From NCBI GenBank assembly GCA_020632875.1, contig JACKET010000003.1:542390-606389 (forward strand): DNA of 64,000 bases, written 5' to 3'. Origin of the DNA: Alphaproteobacteria bacterium. Lineage in GTDB: Bacteria; Myxococcota_A; UBA796; GCA-2862545. This document shows, piece after piece, positions 52,522-64,000 of this stretch. How positions within the stretch are numbered: position 1 is the first letter of the stretch; each line of letters begins with the position of its first letter. The position numbers and the translations under genes are program-made. The notes below the pieces were generated by a model. The model was not told the origin of the DNA, did not search any database, and saw only the letters and a program-made list of their open reading frames with translations.

Positions 52522-53400
52522 TCAGCGCCGGAGGACGAGCACCGGGACGGTCGCCGACCGGACCACGCGCTCGGCCACGGAGCCGAGCAGCAGCCGCTGG
52601 AGGCCCGACCGGCCGTGCGTGCAGACCGCGAGCAGCGCGGCCTCGCGGGCCTCGGCGAGCTCGGTGATCGGCGAGATGGCCGCCCCGGCGTTGCCCGCCC
52701 GGTAGAGCTTCTCGCCGCGGATGTCGTCGGGCAGCTTCGCCGCGAGGGCGTCGAGCGCTTCGAGCCGCTGCTGCTCGAGGTGTTTCAGCCAGCTCTCGGG
52801 AGGCGCGGGGTGCTCGAGCACCCGCGCGTGCTGGAACGGGTCGATGTAGACGAGGTCGACCCGGGTGCCGAGCAGGCGGGCCCACCGCGCCGCGCCCTTC
52901 AGGGCCGCGTCGGGCGTGCCGTGCTCGACGTCGACGCCGAGGATGACGCGACCGGTGCCGGGCGGCGCGGGGTCGTCGTGGCGCAGGACGAGCACCGGGC
53001 ACTCCGCCCGGCGCACGACGCGCTCGCTGACCGAGCCCTCCCACAGGCGGCGCAGGCCGTGACGGCCGTGGGTCGCGAGGATCAGGGCGTCGTACTCGCC
53101 CGACCGCTCGACCAGCGCGTCGTCGGGGGCGCCGACGAGCCCGTGCACACGGCCCCGCACGCCCTCGGGCACGCGCTGGAGCGCGGCCTTCGCGGCCTCG
53201 CCGTGCTTCTGCTGCACGATCTCCCACTGGCGCTCGAACTCGGCGTACAGCGTGGGGTCGTCGGCCACGGAGAGCCCGAAGGGGTAGGTCTCGGCGTACG
53301 CGAGATCGAGCGTCGCGCCGAGCCGCTCGCACCACTTCACCGCCGTTTCGATGAGGGGCCCGGCCTCGTCGTTCACATCGAGGGCAAGCAGCATTCGCAT
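52522..53400 (-). CDS. Tandem universal stress protein (UspA)
   Basis: 292 residues made of two UspA domains (1-142 and 150-292). Each ends with the nucleotide-binding motif: THGRHGLRRLWEGSVSERVVRRAECPVLVLR and THGRSGLQRLLLGSVAERVVRSATVPVLVLR (G-x2-G-x9-GS). Such proteins bind ATP and accumulate under energy or oxygen stress. The gene lies 14 bp after the triheme cytochrome gene and is probably co-transcribed from its sigma-54 promoter. Confidence 0.93.
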   Translation of the reverse strand: MRMLLALDVNDEAGPLIETAVKWCERLGATLDLAYAETYPFGLSVADDPTLYAEFERQWEIVQQKHGEAAKAALQRVPEGVRGRVHGLVGAPDDALVERSGEYDALILATHGRHGLRRLWEGSVSERVVRRAECPVLVLRHDDPAPPGTGRVILGVDVEHGTPDAALKGAARWARLLGTRVDLVYIDPFQHARVLEHPAPPESWLKHLEQQRLEALDALAAKLPDDIRGEKLYRAGNAGAAISPITELAEAREAALLAVCTHGRSGLQRLLLGSVAERVVRSATVPVLVLRR

Positions 53401-53414
53401 GGGGGTTCCTTCGG

Positions 53415-54572
53415 TCAGTGGGAGGGGGTGACGAAGCGCGCGAAGGCGCGCGCCCGGGCGTCACCGGCGGGAGTCTCGGCGATATCGGCGCGGCCCGCCA
53501 GCTCAGCGCCAAGCGTCCAGGCCTCGTTGGACTCTGTCAACAGGGCGAGCCACATCAGGTCGGCGCCGTCGCCCGGGGTGCCCTCGAGATCCTCGCGGCG
53601 CGGGACCGCCGGGCCCGCTTCGACCGCGGTGTGGCAGGCGCCGCAGCTCGACGCGACGCGAGCCGTGGCCACCGCGGCGTCGTAGACCGTCTTCGCCTCG
53701 GCGAGCTCGGCGGCCCGGGCGCGCACGTCGACGACCCACGGCCGCCAGGGGCGCAGCGGCAGCCCCGTGGGCGGCGGGAGGTCGAGCAGCGCCGTGCCCT
53801 CGGCCTTCGCGGCTTCGAGATCGCCCTTCTCGACGGCCGCGCGCGCCTTCGCGAGCGTGGCGAAGCGCTCGTGCATCTCGGACACCAGCGGCGCGTCGCC
53901 CGGCACCTTCGCGAGGCCCGCATCGCCGGGACCGCCATGCGTGAGCTGGTGGCAGGTGGCGCAGGTGCCGAGCATCTTCCCGTACAGCCGGGCCTGCTCT
54001 GCCGGGTCTTTCGAGCGGCGCGCCCGCGCGGCCGTGTCCTGCACCTGCATCTCGAGCTCCCCCGCCGTGCGCTCGAGCTCGGTGCCCGAGGGCAACCCGT
54101 CGACGGCGAGGTTCCCGGAGGCCAGGGTGCTGGCGCCCGCCTCGAACAGCGGCCGCGAGTTGGCGATCAGCCCCGCCCACATGAACTCGGCACCAGCGCG
54201 ATGGTGCTGCATGGCGGACTTCGACTTCGGCGGCGTCGGAGGCTCGTAGCTACGGTCGGTGCGCGCCTCGGCGTGGCACGCGCCACAGGCGCCGGCCAGG
54301 GCGCCCACGCCCACGCCCGCCTCGGCCACCGTCTTCGCGTCGGCGATCTGCGTGAACGGGCCCTTCAGGCGGTCGCGCGCGTCGCGCAGGAGCGGGTCGT
54401 CCGGCGCCTCGCGATCGAGCCACGCACGCGCGACGCGACGCGCGAACTCGGCGTTCCCGGCGATCACCGCGTCACGCGCGGACTCGGCGGCCGTCCAGTG
54501 CGCCGCCATCCCGTCCCGCACCGACTCCTCGTCGGCGGGAGCGGCCAGCGCCACGCTCAGCAACATCCACAT
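53415..54572 (-). CDS. Periplasmic triheme c-type cytochrome
   Basis: 385 residues with a short signal (MWMLLSVALAAPA). Three heme c motifs: CGACH (about 95), CATCH (about 205) and CGACH (about 325), each in a four-helix, cytochrome c'-like context; His-rich HHRAGAEFMWAGL may supply distal ligands. Probably an electron carrier or gas-binding cytochrome of the periplasm. GGAGG lies four bases before the ATG. A sigma-54-like promoter and the TGTGCG dyad lie upstream, as at ccoN. Confidence 0.82.
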   Translation of the reverse strand: MWMLLSVALAAPADEESVRDGMAAHWTAAESARDAVIAGNAEFARRVARAWLDREAPDDPLLRDARDRLKGPFTQIADAKTVAEAGVGVGALAGACGACHAEARTDRSYEPPTPPKSKSAMQHHRAGAEFMWAGLIANSRPLFEAGASTLASGNLAVDGLPSGTELERTAGELEMQVQDTAARARRSKDPAEQARLYGKMLGTCATCHQLTHGGPGDAGLAKVPGDAPLVSEMHERFATLAKARAAVEKGDLEAAKAEGTALLDLPPPTGLPLRPWRPWVVDVRARAAELAEAKTVYDAAVATARVASSCGACHTAVEAGPAVPRREDLEGTPGDGADLMWLALLTESNEAWTLGAELAGRADIAETPAGDARARAFARFVTPSH

Positions 54573-54596
54573 CGGTCCTCCATCGGGTCGGGTGAC

Positions 54597-54612
54597 AGCA
54601 CAAACCGTGCCG
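54597..54612 (-). promoter_or_regulatory. Putative sigma-54 promoter of the triheme cytochrome-uspA operon
   Basis: Minus strand: CGGCACG-GTTT-GTGCT, GG-N10-GC kept, two core mismatches. The inferred start near 54586 gives a 14-nt leader. Confidence 0.6.
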
Positions 54613-54653
54613 GTGGGGAAAAGTCCTGCGCAGGCGGCTCTCGTGCCACAGGG

Positions 54654-54669
54654 TGTGCGAGACCGCACA
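54654..54669. promoter_or_regulatory. Dyad upstream of the triheme cytochrome promoter
   Basis: TGTGCG-AGAC-CGCACA (arms extend by one base on each side to GTGTGCG/CGCACAC). Its centre is about 75 bp upstream of the inferred start, the same distance as the dyad at ccoN. Confidence 0.65.
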
Positions 54670-54749
54670 CGTCGACTGTGTGCTCTCGCGCGGGTGGACG
54701 CGACCCACCCCGATGGGCGACAATCCCCGGGTTCCATCCTGGAGTCCTC

Positions 54750-55773
54750 ATGAACGCCCCGCGCCTCCTACCCGTTGCCTTGCTCGTGCTTGCCGCATGC
54801 GACCCCGGGCCCGACGACACCGATCCGCTCGATACGCCCATCGTGTCGAACCCGGCCTTCGACGTCACCACGCCCACCACGATCCCGTACGACGACTACG
54901 CGACGTACACGATCACGGGCGTCGACGACCGGCAGGCCTACCGGATCACGCTCGTCCACGCCGACTACGTGAGCGCGGGGGGCGACGGGTCGGGCACGTT
55001 CCAGGACAACGACGCCAACGGGGCCGCGGATCCGGGCGCTTCCGAGGCCGTCGCGCTGATCACCAACGTCAACGGCGGCGACTGGATCCCCGGCTACAAG
55101 ACGGTGCCCGGCGTCAGCGACGACCCGGCCAACCCCACGGGCATCTGGCCCGAAGGCGGCCAGATCACGCTCCAGATCACCGGGATCGGCAGCGGCACGA
55201 TCTACCCGGTCGTCTACCACAACGGCGGTGCCTCCACGTTCCTCGAGGTCGGCGCCGACGGCACGCCCATCGAGACCTACGCGGTCGGTGGCTCGCTCAC
55301 GGTCGAGGGCCCCGACCCGGTCGGGCCGGTCATCTCGCCCGACTCGCCCCAGTCCGTCGCCGTCGACGGCTACTACGACTACACGATCAGCGGCCTGTCC
55401 GACACGCAGGCGTACCGCATCACGCTCGTCCACGCCGACAACCTCACCACCGGGCCCGACCAGACGGGCACGTTCATCGACGAAGACGCGAACGGCGCGG
55501 CCGACGCGGGCCCGTCCGAGAACGTCGCGAGCATCACCCAGGTCAACGGCGCCGACGTGCCCCCGGCCAAGACGGTGCCCGCGGGCACCGACGACCCGGC
55601 CAGCCCGACGGGCGTGTTCCCCGTGGGCGGCCAGATCACGGTCCGGCTCACGGGCGTCGGCGAAGGCACGGTGTACCCGGTCGCCTACTACAACGGCGGC
55701 GCGTCCACGTTCCTCGAGATCGACACGGCGGGCTCGCCCATCGAGACCTACGCAGTCGGCGGGTCGTTCTCCG

Positions 55774-55784
<11 letters not shown>
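54750..55784 (+). CDS. Lipoprotein with two tandem unknown domains
   Basis: 344 residues. Lipobox VLAAC (Cys about 17), an acidic linker (DPGPDDTDPLDT), then two homologous domains of about 150 residues (about 33-185 and 190-344). Both contain DxQAYRITLVHAD, GTFxDxDANGAADxGxSExVAxIT and YNGGASTFLE-IDTAGSPIETYAVGGS-type blocks. The DxNGAAD segment resembles a calcium loop. No family is recognised. The 3' end overlaps the convergent kinase gene by 11 bp. Confidence 0.75.
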
Positions 55785-58773
<2,989 letters not shown>

Positions 58774-58801
58774 TCAACCACGAATGGCGCACGTGGCGGC
58801 G

Positions 58802-59257
58802 CTACGGCCGCTCGCGGGTCTCCTTGGCCCGCTGCCGGGCGACGACGTCGGCGAGCTTGCCGAGCTGCCCGATGTAGTGCTGCATCAGGTCGTCGAGCGT
58901 GACGATCCCGAGCAGCCGGCCGTTCCCGTCGGTCACGGGCAGGCGCCGCACGCCGTGCGCGCGGATGAGCTCGACGGCCTCTTCGAGGTCGGCGTCTTCG
59001 TCGATCGTCACGAGCTCGTGGGTCGAGAGCACGTCACCGCACGTGAGGCCGCCCACCACGTCCGCAGCGGGCCCGACGATGCCGATGGCGATGTCGCGGT
59101 CGGTGAGGATGCCCACGGGGCGCTTCCGCGCGCCGTCGGCCTCGGTGACCACCACGTCACCCACGTGGAAGCGGCGCATCCGCAGCGCGGCATCGACGAC
59201 GGGCGTGTCGCGATCGACGGTGACGGGCGCGGGCTGGGCGAGGTCCTGGATTCGCAT
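58802..59257 (-). CDS. CBS-domain-pair protein
   Basis: 151 residues with two CBS motifs (about 8-68 and 72-130: PVGILTDRDIAIGIVG, LVTIDEDADLEEAVELIRAHGVRRLPVTDGNGRLLGIVTLDDLM). Stand-alone pairs bind adenine nucleotides and report energy state. AGGAG precedes the ATG. A -24/-12 element lies upstream, placing it in the proposed sigma-54 group. Confidence 0.93.
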   Translation of the reverse strand: MRIQDLAQPAPVTVDRDTPVVDAALRMRRFHVGDVVVTEADGARKRPVGILTDRDIAIGIVGPAADVVGGLTCGDVLSTHELVTIDEDADLEEAVELIRAHGVRRLPVTDGNGRLLGIVTLDDLMQHYIGQLGKLADVVARQRAKETRERP

Positions 59258-59289
59258 GCGAGGTCTCCTGTCCGGGAGCCGTCCGACAG

Positions 59290-59305
59290 TGCAATCGCCG
59301 GGCCA
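59290..59305 (-). promoter_or_regulatory. Putative sigma-54 promoter of the CBS gene
   Basis: Minus strand: TGGCCCG-GCGA-TTGCA, one mismatch in the -24 core. The inferred start near 59279 gives a 22-nt leader. It lies just after the stop of the upstream gene. Confidence 0.65.
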
Positions 59306-59308
59306 GCC

Positions 59309-60268
59309 TCAGCCCGGTTCGCGGGCCCGCGCCGCCCTGAGCCTCGCGAGGCCCTCCGGCACGGCCTCCTCACCCACGTCCTCGACAGGCAGCGCGTTCA
59401 GAGCGGACTCGAGCCACACGAGCTCCGCGTGACGCCCGCGAATCGTGGAGCGCTCGCGGTCGCTCTCGAGGACGAGGACCGATCCGGAGCCGTCCCAGTC
59501 GAGGTGCACGCGCCGCCCGGGCGCCGCGAGGTGGAAGCGCTGATCTCCCCACGAGAGGATGCGGCCCTCGAGCTCCACCCGCGTGGCGGTCCCGTCCTTT
59601 CGGAGGAGGCCCAGGCCGAGCGCGGTGAGGAGGTGGTACGGGATCATGAGGATCGCGAGCGCCACGCTCGCGCAGAACGCGCCCACCAGGCTCGTGATCC
59701 CGGTCTGGAACAGCAACCCGACCACGTCCTCCCCCGCGGCCGCGGCGCCCAGCGCCACGTGGAGCCCGGGCCCCAGCTCCAGCAGCCCGTTGCTCACGAG
59801 CGTGCCGCCGAGGAGCACGAGCAGGGCGAAGACCTGGAGCGCCCGGTGGGCGGTCCCGACCACCCACTGGGCCTCGGGCAGACGCCGCGCCGGAGCGGGC
59901 ACGTCGAGCACGAAGCCCGCGAGGGTCGGCTGCGGCTCGACCTCCGCGCTGGTCCACGTGGTCAGCTCGCGTGCGGTCGCCGCGTCCACCCACACGGTCT
60001 CGTCGCCGATCTCGGCCCAGTGGTGGCCGAGGCTGTACCCCACCTCGTGGACGGGCCCCTCCGGGATGCGCTTCGTGGGGCGGAGGAACGCGGCCAGCAA
60101 CACCGGGAACAGCGGCAGGAGGAGCACGACGCCCCACCACGGCCGTTCGAAGGCCAGCCCGAGCCCGAGCGGCACGGCGGGCGCCATCCCGAAGGCCATC
60201 GCGACCTTCACCATCGCGGTGAACATCCACGAGCGGCTGCGGACCTTGCGCCCGACCCGGACGGCCAT
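59309..60268 (-). CDS. Membrane protein of unknown function
   Basis: 319 residues with four likely transmembrane segments in two pairs (about 15-60: FGMAPAVPLGLGLAF, WWGVVLLLPLFPVLLAAFL; about 150-235: ALQVFALLVLLGGTLV, LVGAFCASVALAILMIPYHLLTALG). Soluble parts contain beta-strands (HHWAEIGDETVWVDAATAREL). No family is recognised. It starts 5 bp after the lipoprotein gene upstream and is probably in its operon. Confidence 0.6.
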   Translation of the reverse strand: MAVRVGRKVRSRSWMFTAMVKVAMAFGMAPAVPLGLGLAFERPWWGVVLLLPLFPVLLAAFLRPTKRIPEGPVHEVGYSLGHHWAEIGDETVWVDAATARELTTWTSAEVEPQPTLAGFVLDVPAPARRLPEAQWVVGTAHRALQVFALLVLLGGTLVSNGLLELGPGLHVALGAAAAGEDVVGLLFQTGITSLVGAFCASVALAILMIPYHLLTALGLGLLRKDGTATRVELEGRILSWGDQRFHLAAPGRRVHLDWDGSGSVLVLESDRERSTIRGRHAELVWLESALNALPVEDVGEEAVPEGLARLRAARAREPG

Positions 60269-60273
60269 CTCGG

Positions 60274-61401
60274 CTACGGCACGGGCGGGAGCGCGTCGTC
60301 GGGCAGCCACACCGCGAGGGTCGCGCCCGGGAAGTCGAGCACCGGCGCCTCGACGTTCGCGCGGAACACCTTCGCGCCGGCCCCGCTGTACTCGGTGCCG
60401 ACGAGCACCAGGTCGCCCCGGGGCGCGATGCCCACGAGGTCTCCGACGGTCGCCCACGCGACGCGTTGTGCACAGCCCGCGTCGTGACAGTACGTCACCG
60501 GCGCCTGGGCGTGGGGCGTGTCGCCGAACACCACCTCGAACCACACGGCCCCCGTGCCCACCGGCAGCGAGCCCACCGACTCGGGGCTCTTCAGGCCGAC
60601 GGCGGCGGGCTCGGTGCCCGGATCGTCGATCGCGCAGTCCTGGCCGCACGCGCAGCACGCCTGCAGCTCGGGGGTCGAGACGAACCCCTTCGCCTCGTCG
60701 AGGAAGGGATCGAGCACCGAGGTGCCCGGCGTGTCGCCGGCGTCGGTGCGGGTCGGGAGCGCGGCGAGGCGCTTCCACGCGCCTCCGTCGAGCTCGTAGA
60801 GCGCGGCGAACGCGTCGAGGCCCCACGGCACGAGATGGATGTCGGCATCGTCGCCACGCGGCGGCACGACGTTCATCCCGTCGAGGCCGTAGGCCGTCCA
60901 CCCCTCGACGGAACCCACCGGGACGGGCTTCCCGTCGAGCATCCAGCCCTCTCCGGCCGGCAGGCTGCAGACGCGCCGGAGCTTCCCCGTCGCCGCGGGG
61001 TACGGCACGAGGCAGTCGGCGCCCGGGATCTCGGGCACCGGCGTGGCGCCCCCGCCGCTCCACGGCACGGACAGCGTGGCCTCGCCGACCTTCGCGAGCA
61101 GCAGCTCGCGGCTCCACACGACGGCGCCCGGGCACTCGGCCGACCGCGCGAGCTCGACGGTGCCGCTCGGCGAAGCGACCTTCCAGACGCACCCATCGGC
61201 CTCCGCGATCGTGACGAGGAGCCTCGGCCCGGCCGGCCACTGCGGTGCCCTCGCGGTGATCGCGAGCGGCGCGTCCGAAGCGGGCGCGGGCTCTGCGGGT
61301 GCCGGCTCCGGAGGCGTCGACGCCGCCGGAGCGGGTGGTGCGGGAGGGGTGGATGCGGGACCCGCGGGCAGGCAGCACGCGGCGAGCAGGAACGCGATCA
61401 T
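60274..61401 (-). CDS. Lipoprotein of unknown function
   Basis: 375 residues. Lipobox FLLAAC (Cys about 9-10), then a Pro/Ala-rich linker (about 14-45). The rest is beta-rich with several Cys, including the cluster CCACGQDC near residue 250 (metal site or disulfides). Blocks such as LYELDGGAWKRLAALP resemble a beta-propeller. A TAGTCT box ends 7 nt before the ATG. It is probably co-transcribed with the following membrane protein. Confidence 0.6.
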   Translation of the reverse strand: MIAFLLAACCLPAGPASTPPAPPAPAASTPPEPAPAEPAPASDAPLAITARAPQWPAGPRLLVTIAEADGCVWKVASPSGTVELARSAECPGAVVWSRELLLAKVGEATLSVPWSGGGATPVPEIPGADCLVPYPAATGKLRRVCSLPAGEGWMLDGKPVPVGSVEGWTAYGLDGMNVVPPRGDDADIHLVPWGLDAFAALYELDGGAWKRLAALPTRTDAGDTPGTSVLDPFLDEAKGFVSTPELQACCACGQDCAIDDPGTEPAAVGLKSPESVGSLPVGTGAVWFEVVFGDTPHAQAPVTYCHDAGCAQRVAWATVGDLVGIAPRGDLVLVGTEYSGAGAKVFRANVEAPVLDFPGATLAVWLPDDALPPVP

Positions 61402-61408
61402 GCGCGGG

Positions 61409-61414
61409 AGACTA
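61409..61414 (-). promoter_or_regulatory. Putative -10 box of a leaderless transcript
   Basis: TAGTCT on the minus strand, 7 nt before the ATG at 61401; it overlaps the stop region of the upstream gene. Confidence 0.4.
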
Positions 61415-61720
61415 CTCCACGAACACGCACCGACCCTCGTCGCTGCACGTCGGGTCGGGCGGGGCGATGCAGTCGTACTCGCAGGTGCGCCCCACCCGCT
61501 CGTATGCCGCGACGATGCGACGGGCCTCTTCGAGCGACGCCTCTTCGTGCTCGGCGGCGACGGTCGTCGCGCAGCCGAGCGGGCATCCGGGGAAGATCAC
61601 CACGCAATCGCTCGTCTGCTCGCAGTCGGCGTGCGTGTCGACCCACGTGTCCCACCGCTCGGCCGCACGCTCGGAGCTGATCGGACACCCGGCCAGCAGC
61701 ACCAGCGGGAGCGCGCGCAT
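61412..61720 (-). CDS. Small Cys-rich lipoprotein
   Basis: 102 residues. Lipobox LVLLAGC (Cys about 12) and nine further-spaced Cys (CEQTSDC, CPLGC, CEYDC, CSDEGRC), which suggests several disulfides. One helix (EEASLEEARRIVAAYERV) in the middle. No family is recognised. The start overlaps the CoA-binding gene stop by one base (TGATG). Confidence 0.65.
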   Translation of the reverse strand: MRALPLVLLAGCPISSERAAERWDTWVDTHADCEQTSDCVVIFPGCPLGCATTVAAEHEEASLEEARRIVAAYERVGRTCEYDCIAPPDPTCSDEGRCVFVE

Positions 61721-62130
61721 CAGAACAGCCGCCGGTGGTCGGCGAGCGTGCAGCGATCCTGCACCACCTCGATGCCCTCGGCGCGGAGCCGCTCGGCCAC
61801 GGCATCGTTGCGGATGCCGAGCTGGAACCAGACCACCGCCGGCCGCAGCGCGAGCAGGTCGTCGACGTGTGCGGGCAGCTGGTCGGGACGGCGGAACACG
61901 TCGACGAGGTCGACGGGCTCGTCGATCTCGGCGAGGGTCGCGCGAACGGGCTGGCTGTGGAGCGTCTCGCCCACGTGCATCGGATTCACCGGCAGCACGC
62001 GGTAGCCGTGCTCGACGAGGTACGCGGGCACGTAGAACCCGGCCCGGTGGCGGTGCGTGCTCGCGCCGAGGACCGCGACGGTGCGGGCCTTCTCGAGGAT
62101 CGGACGAACGGATTCGAGCGTGTGGGACAT
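61720..62130 (-). CDS. CoA-binding domain protein
   Basis: 136 residues. A single Rossmann-like CoA-binding domain as in YccU: TVAVLGASTHRHRAGFYVPAYLVEHGYRVLPVNP, then DLVDVFRRPDQLP and VVWFQLGIRNDAVAERLRAEGIEVVQDRC. The role is unknown. AGGAGGCGCC directly precedes the ATG. Confidence 0.9.
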   Translation of the reverse strand: MSHTLESVRPILEKARTVAVLGASTHRHRAGFYVPAYLVEHGYRVLPVNPMHVGETLHSQPVRATLAEIDEPVDLVDVFRRPDQLPAHVDDLLALRPAVVWFQLGIRNDAVAERLRAEGIEVVQDRCTLADHRRLF

Positions 62131-62287
62131 GGCGCCTCCTAACCGCTCGTCGGGAGGCCCGAACGCGGATCCGACCGATGAACGGTCCCCGCGACCGGTG
62201 AGCGGTCGCCGCCTGTCCGGGGCCGCCGCACGTGGCGATGCTCTTCGTGCGGGACGGAACCACCGTCCCCGAGAAGGAGCCCCGAAG

Positions 62288-62569
62288 ATGACCCGTTTCA
62301 TGGCCGCCGCCTACGCCCTCGCCCTCGCCCTCTCGTGGACCACGGCGCCCGCGCAGCCGATGCCGGAGATGGACGTGACCGTCGTGGCCGAGGCCGCGAC
62401 CCCCGAAGCCGCCATCGAAGCCGCGTGGAGCCGCGCGGACACGGTCCTCGACCACAAGTGCCAGAAGCTCGGCATCGGTGGCGCCCACACCGACGGCGGC
62501 ACCGAGCAGGTCGCTCCCACGGCGACCGGCTTCAGCGCCAAGGTCTGGGCCAGCGGCACCTGCCGCTGA
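62288..62569 (+). CDS. Small secreted protein
   Basis: 93 residues. Signal peptide about 1-22 (MTRFMAAAYALALALSWTTAPA). The mature part is short with two Cys (KCQKLG, GTCR) that may pair. Similar small proteins combine a helix (PEAAIEAAWSRADTVLDHKC) with two strands. No family is recognised. Confidence 0.6.
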   Translation: MTRFMAAAYALALALSWTTAPAQPMPEMDVTVVAEAATPEAAIEAAWSRADTVLDHKCQKLGIGGAHTDGGTEQVAPTATGFSAKVWASGTCR

Positions 62570-62582
62570 CCCGCTGCCGGGC

Positions 62583-62588
62583 TAGCCT
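62583..62588 (+). promoter_or_regulatory. Putative -10 box of a leaderless transcript
   Basis: TAGCCT ends 6 nt before the ATG at 62595. Confidence 0.4.
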
Positions 62589-62594
62589 CCCGGC

Positions 62595-64000
62595 ATGCTC
62601 CTGCTCGCCGCCGCGCTCGCCGCCCCGCCCCTCGATGCCGACGGGGCGTACCTGCACGTCGCCACGGTGCCCGTGCACTCGCTGCGCTCGCCGAGCCCGA
62701 TCCAGCGCTCGATGTCGGTGCTGGCGTGGTCGGCCGACGCCGATGCCGTGTGGATCGTCCACGGGACCGGCGAGCTCGCCCGCATCACGCGCGAGGGGGT
62801 GCTGGAGCGCGACGCCTGGCAGCACGTCCAGCTCGGCACGATGGGCGTCTCCGGCCACTTCGTCGCGGAGGGGGGCGCGCTGACGTACTACGAGATGCCC
62901 TTCGGCGTGAAGCGCGCCGACCTCGTGAGCGGCGCCATCACCCCGGCGCTCGGGCCCGTCGACCCGCCCACGCCGTCCGGCGTGTACCACCTGCCCGACG
63001 GCACCTGGTGGCTCGCGTCGAGCCAGCGCGACCGCGTGCGCCGCTTCGACGGGCGCGAGTGGGGGCCTCCAGAAGCGGCGGACACCCTGCGTCGCGGGGA
63101 GTTCGGGGCCGGTGAGAAGCGGGCCGTCCCGTGCGGGACGGACGAGAAGGGCACCCCGGTCGTGTCGTGGATCGACATCGAGGCGCGCACGGTGACGCTC
63201 TCGACCGTGACCCCGGACCTGCGGGTCGGCGAGGCGCTCTGGTCGAGGCCCATGGAGTTCGACGTGTGGAGCGGGCGCCGCTACGACGAGCCGCGCGCGT
63301 GTGCGAAGCGCGGAGACCTCGTGCTGCTCGGGCTCGATCGCGAGCTGCTCGTCTTCGAGGGAGACGCGTTGATCGCCGCCATCCGCGGCGGGGCGACCGA
63401 GAAGGCCTATCCGCGCGACGGCACGGGGCCCTACGCCCCGCAGAACCTCGACGGCTCGGCCCTGCTCGGGCAGGACCTGCTCGTGGGGCTGGAGCGCGGA
63501 GCCGAGCTGCGCCTCTACGCGCGCCGGTCGACCGTGCCGCTGGCGAAGGCGAAGGCCGGCGGCGACTGGCTCGGCGTGCTGCGGGCCGGCGCGAAGGGCG
63601 CCGACCGGTTCGACGCCCTGTGGGCGCTCGGCTGGTGGGAGCTGCTCGAGACCGAGGCGCGGGCCGCGGGCGACGAGGCGTGGCGGTCCCGCGCGCGGGC
63701 GCGCCAGATCGTGCACTGGGCGCTCGGCGGGCCCGCCGGGAAGACCTACCTGGCGCCGGGCCGCGTGGAGCAGCTCGACGAGACGTACCTCTCCGAGGTC
63801 GAGGCCGATCTGCGCGCCCGGCCCGACTCTCCGTGGCTCCTGTACGCCCAGGCGCTGCTGCTCGAGCGGATGGGCCGCGAGGCGCAGGCCCACGCCGCGC
63901 TCGCTTCGCTCCAGCAGGCGCTGCCCGGCGACGGCCTCACGGCGGCCGACGTGACGCAGCTCTTCGCGCTGGCGGCGGCCCGCGGCGACCTCGACGCCAT
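62595..64000 (+). CDS. Secreted protein, 3' end outside the window
   Basis: An open frame of 468 codons that runs off the end of the window. Short signal (MLLLAAALAAP). Residues 20 to about 310 look like a beta-propeller (LAWSADADAVWIVHGTGELARITREGVLE, HLPDGTWWLASSQRDRVRRFDGREWG). From about 340 the sequence becomes helical with TPR-like character (SPWLLYAQALLLERMGREAQAHAALASLQQALPGDG). No family is named. The frame and codon use are convincing although no stop is included. Confidence 0.75.
   Translation, partial: MLLLAAALAAPPLDADGAYLHVATVPVHSLRSPSPIQRSMSVLAWSADADAVWIVHGTGELARITREGVLERDAWQHVQLGTMGVSGHFVAEGGALTYYEMPFGVKRADLVSGAITPALGPVDPPTPSGVYHLPDGTWWLASSQRDRVRRFDGREWGPPEAADTLRRGEFGAGEKRAVPCGTDEKGTPVVSWIDIEARTVTLSTVTPDLRVGEALWSRPMEFDVWSGRRYDEPRACAKRGDLVLLGLDRELLVFEGDALIAAIRGGATEKAYPRDGTGPYAPQNLDGSALLGQDLLVGLERGAELRLYARRSTVPLAKAKAGGDWLGVLRAGAKGADRFDALWALGWWELLETEARAAGDEAWRSRARARQIVHWALGGPAGKTYLAPGRVEQLDETYLSEVEADLRARPDSPWLLYAQALLLERMGREAQAHAALASLQQALPGDGLTAADVTQLFALAAARGDLDA

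Noticed and set aside
62227..62251. CGCACG-N13-CGTGCG inverted repeat as terminator or operator
   Set aside because: Short arms, long loop, no T-run and no repeat elsewhere; too weak in GC-rich DNA.

Overview
The window is very GC-rich, gene-dense DNA (62 protein-coding genes, no rRNA or tRNA seen). Eukaryote-like Ser/Thr kinases, several TIGR02996 paralogues, many lipoproteins, NtrC-type sigma-54 control and a cbb3 oxidase next to a globin-coupled histidine kinase fit a myxobacterium-like organism (Myxococcota, the former Deltaproteobacteria). That placement is inference from gene content; no phylogenetic marker was tested.

Layout. 1-2000 is an IS1182-type insertion sequence. 2134-3841 holds a DUF481 and a DUF72 protein. 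3863-9930 is a TetR-controlled RND efflux system whose inner-membrane pump and outer-membrane channel are one polypeptide. 9937-10908 is a glycoside hydrolase. 10974-24315 is the respiratory core: hemN, an NtrC-type response regulator, and a long minus-strand operon ccoNOQP-ccoGHIS followed by a globin-coupled sensor histidine kinase; divergent from ccoN is an operon for a small protein, a TauE/SafE (DsbD_2-like) membrane protein and a fatty acid desaturase. 24402-34385 is mixed housekeeping and signalling: cytochrome c and M1-peptidase lipoproteins, FHA protein, kinase, grpE, dnaJ, hemB, a glutamine amidotransferase, and an ECF sigma/anti-sigma pair. 34386-36534 is a lower-GC patch with a heptanucleotide repeat and an AbiE-type toxin-antitoxin pair. 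36557-48349 is accessory: VanY- and VanX-like peptidases, a histone-deacetylase-family amidohydrolase, a six-fold Cys-repeat protein, an alkylsulfatase, a phosphodiester glycosidase, and WGR and PARP-zinc-finger proteins. 48582-64000 holds a calcium-repeat/VWA lipoprotein, an AbiEii-like protein, a large TIGR02996 repeat protein, UspA plus a triheme cytochrome, a kinase with a sensor-like C-terminus, a CBS protein, and several lipoproteins.

How the genes work together. The most interesting signal is a candidate oxygen-sensing regulon. Six -24/-12 (sigma-54) promoter matches (TGGCACG-N4-TTGC type, all GG-N10-GC) stand before hemN, ccoN, the divergent 22473 operon, the 48582 lipoprotein, the triheme cytochrome-uspA pair and the CBS gene. 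A 16-bp dyad, TGTGYG-N4-CRCACA, lies about 75 bp upstream of the inferred start sites for ccoN and for the triheme cytochrome, which suits an enhancer site, and a perfect copy lies just before the NtrC-type regulator gene. The histidine kinase is the last gene of the ccoN operon and keeps the globin-sensor heme His and distal Tyr. Inferred model: the heme-based kinase senses O2 and controls the sigma-54 activator, which drives the high-affinity oxidase, anaerobic heme synthesis and stress genes, and feeds back on itself. No binding or expression data support this yet.

Two other genome-wide habits are visible: many genes appear leaderless (TANNNT box 5-8 nt before the start codon), and many secreted proteins start with very short signal peptides without basic residues.
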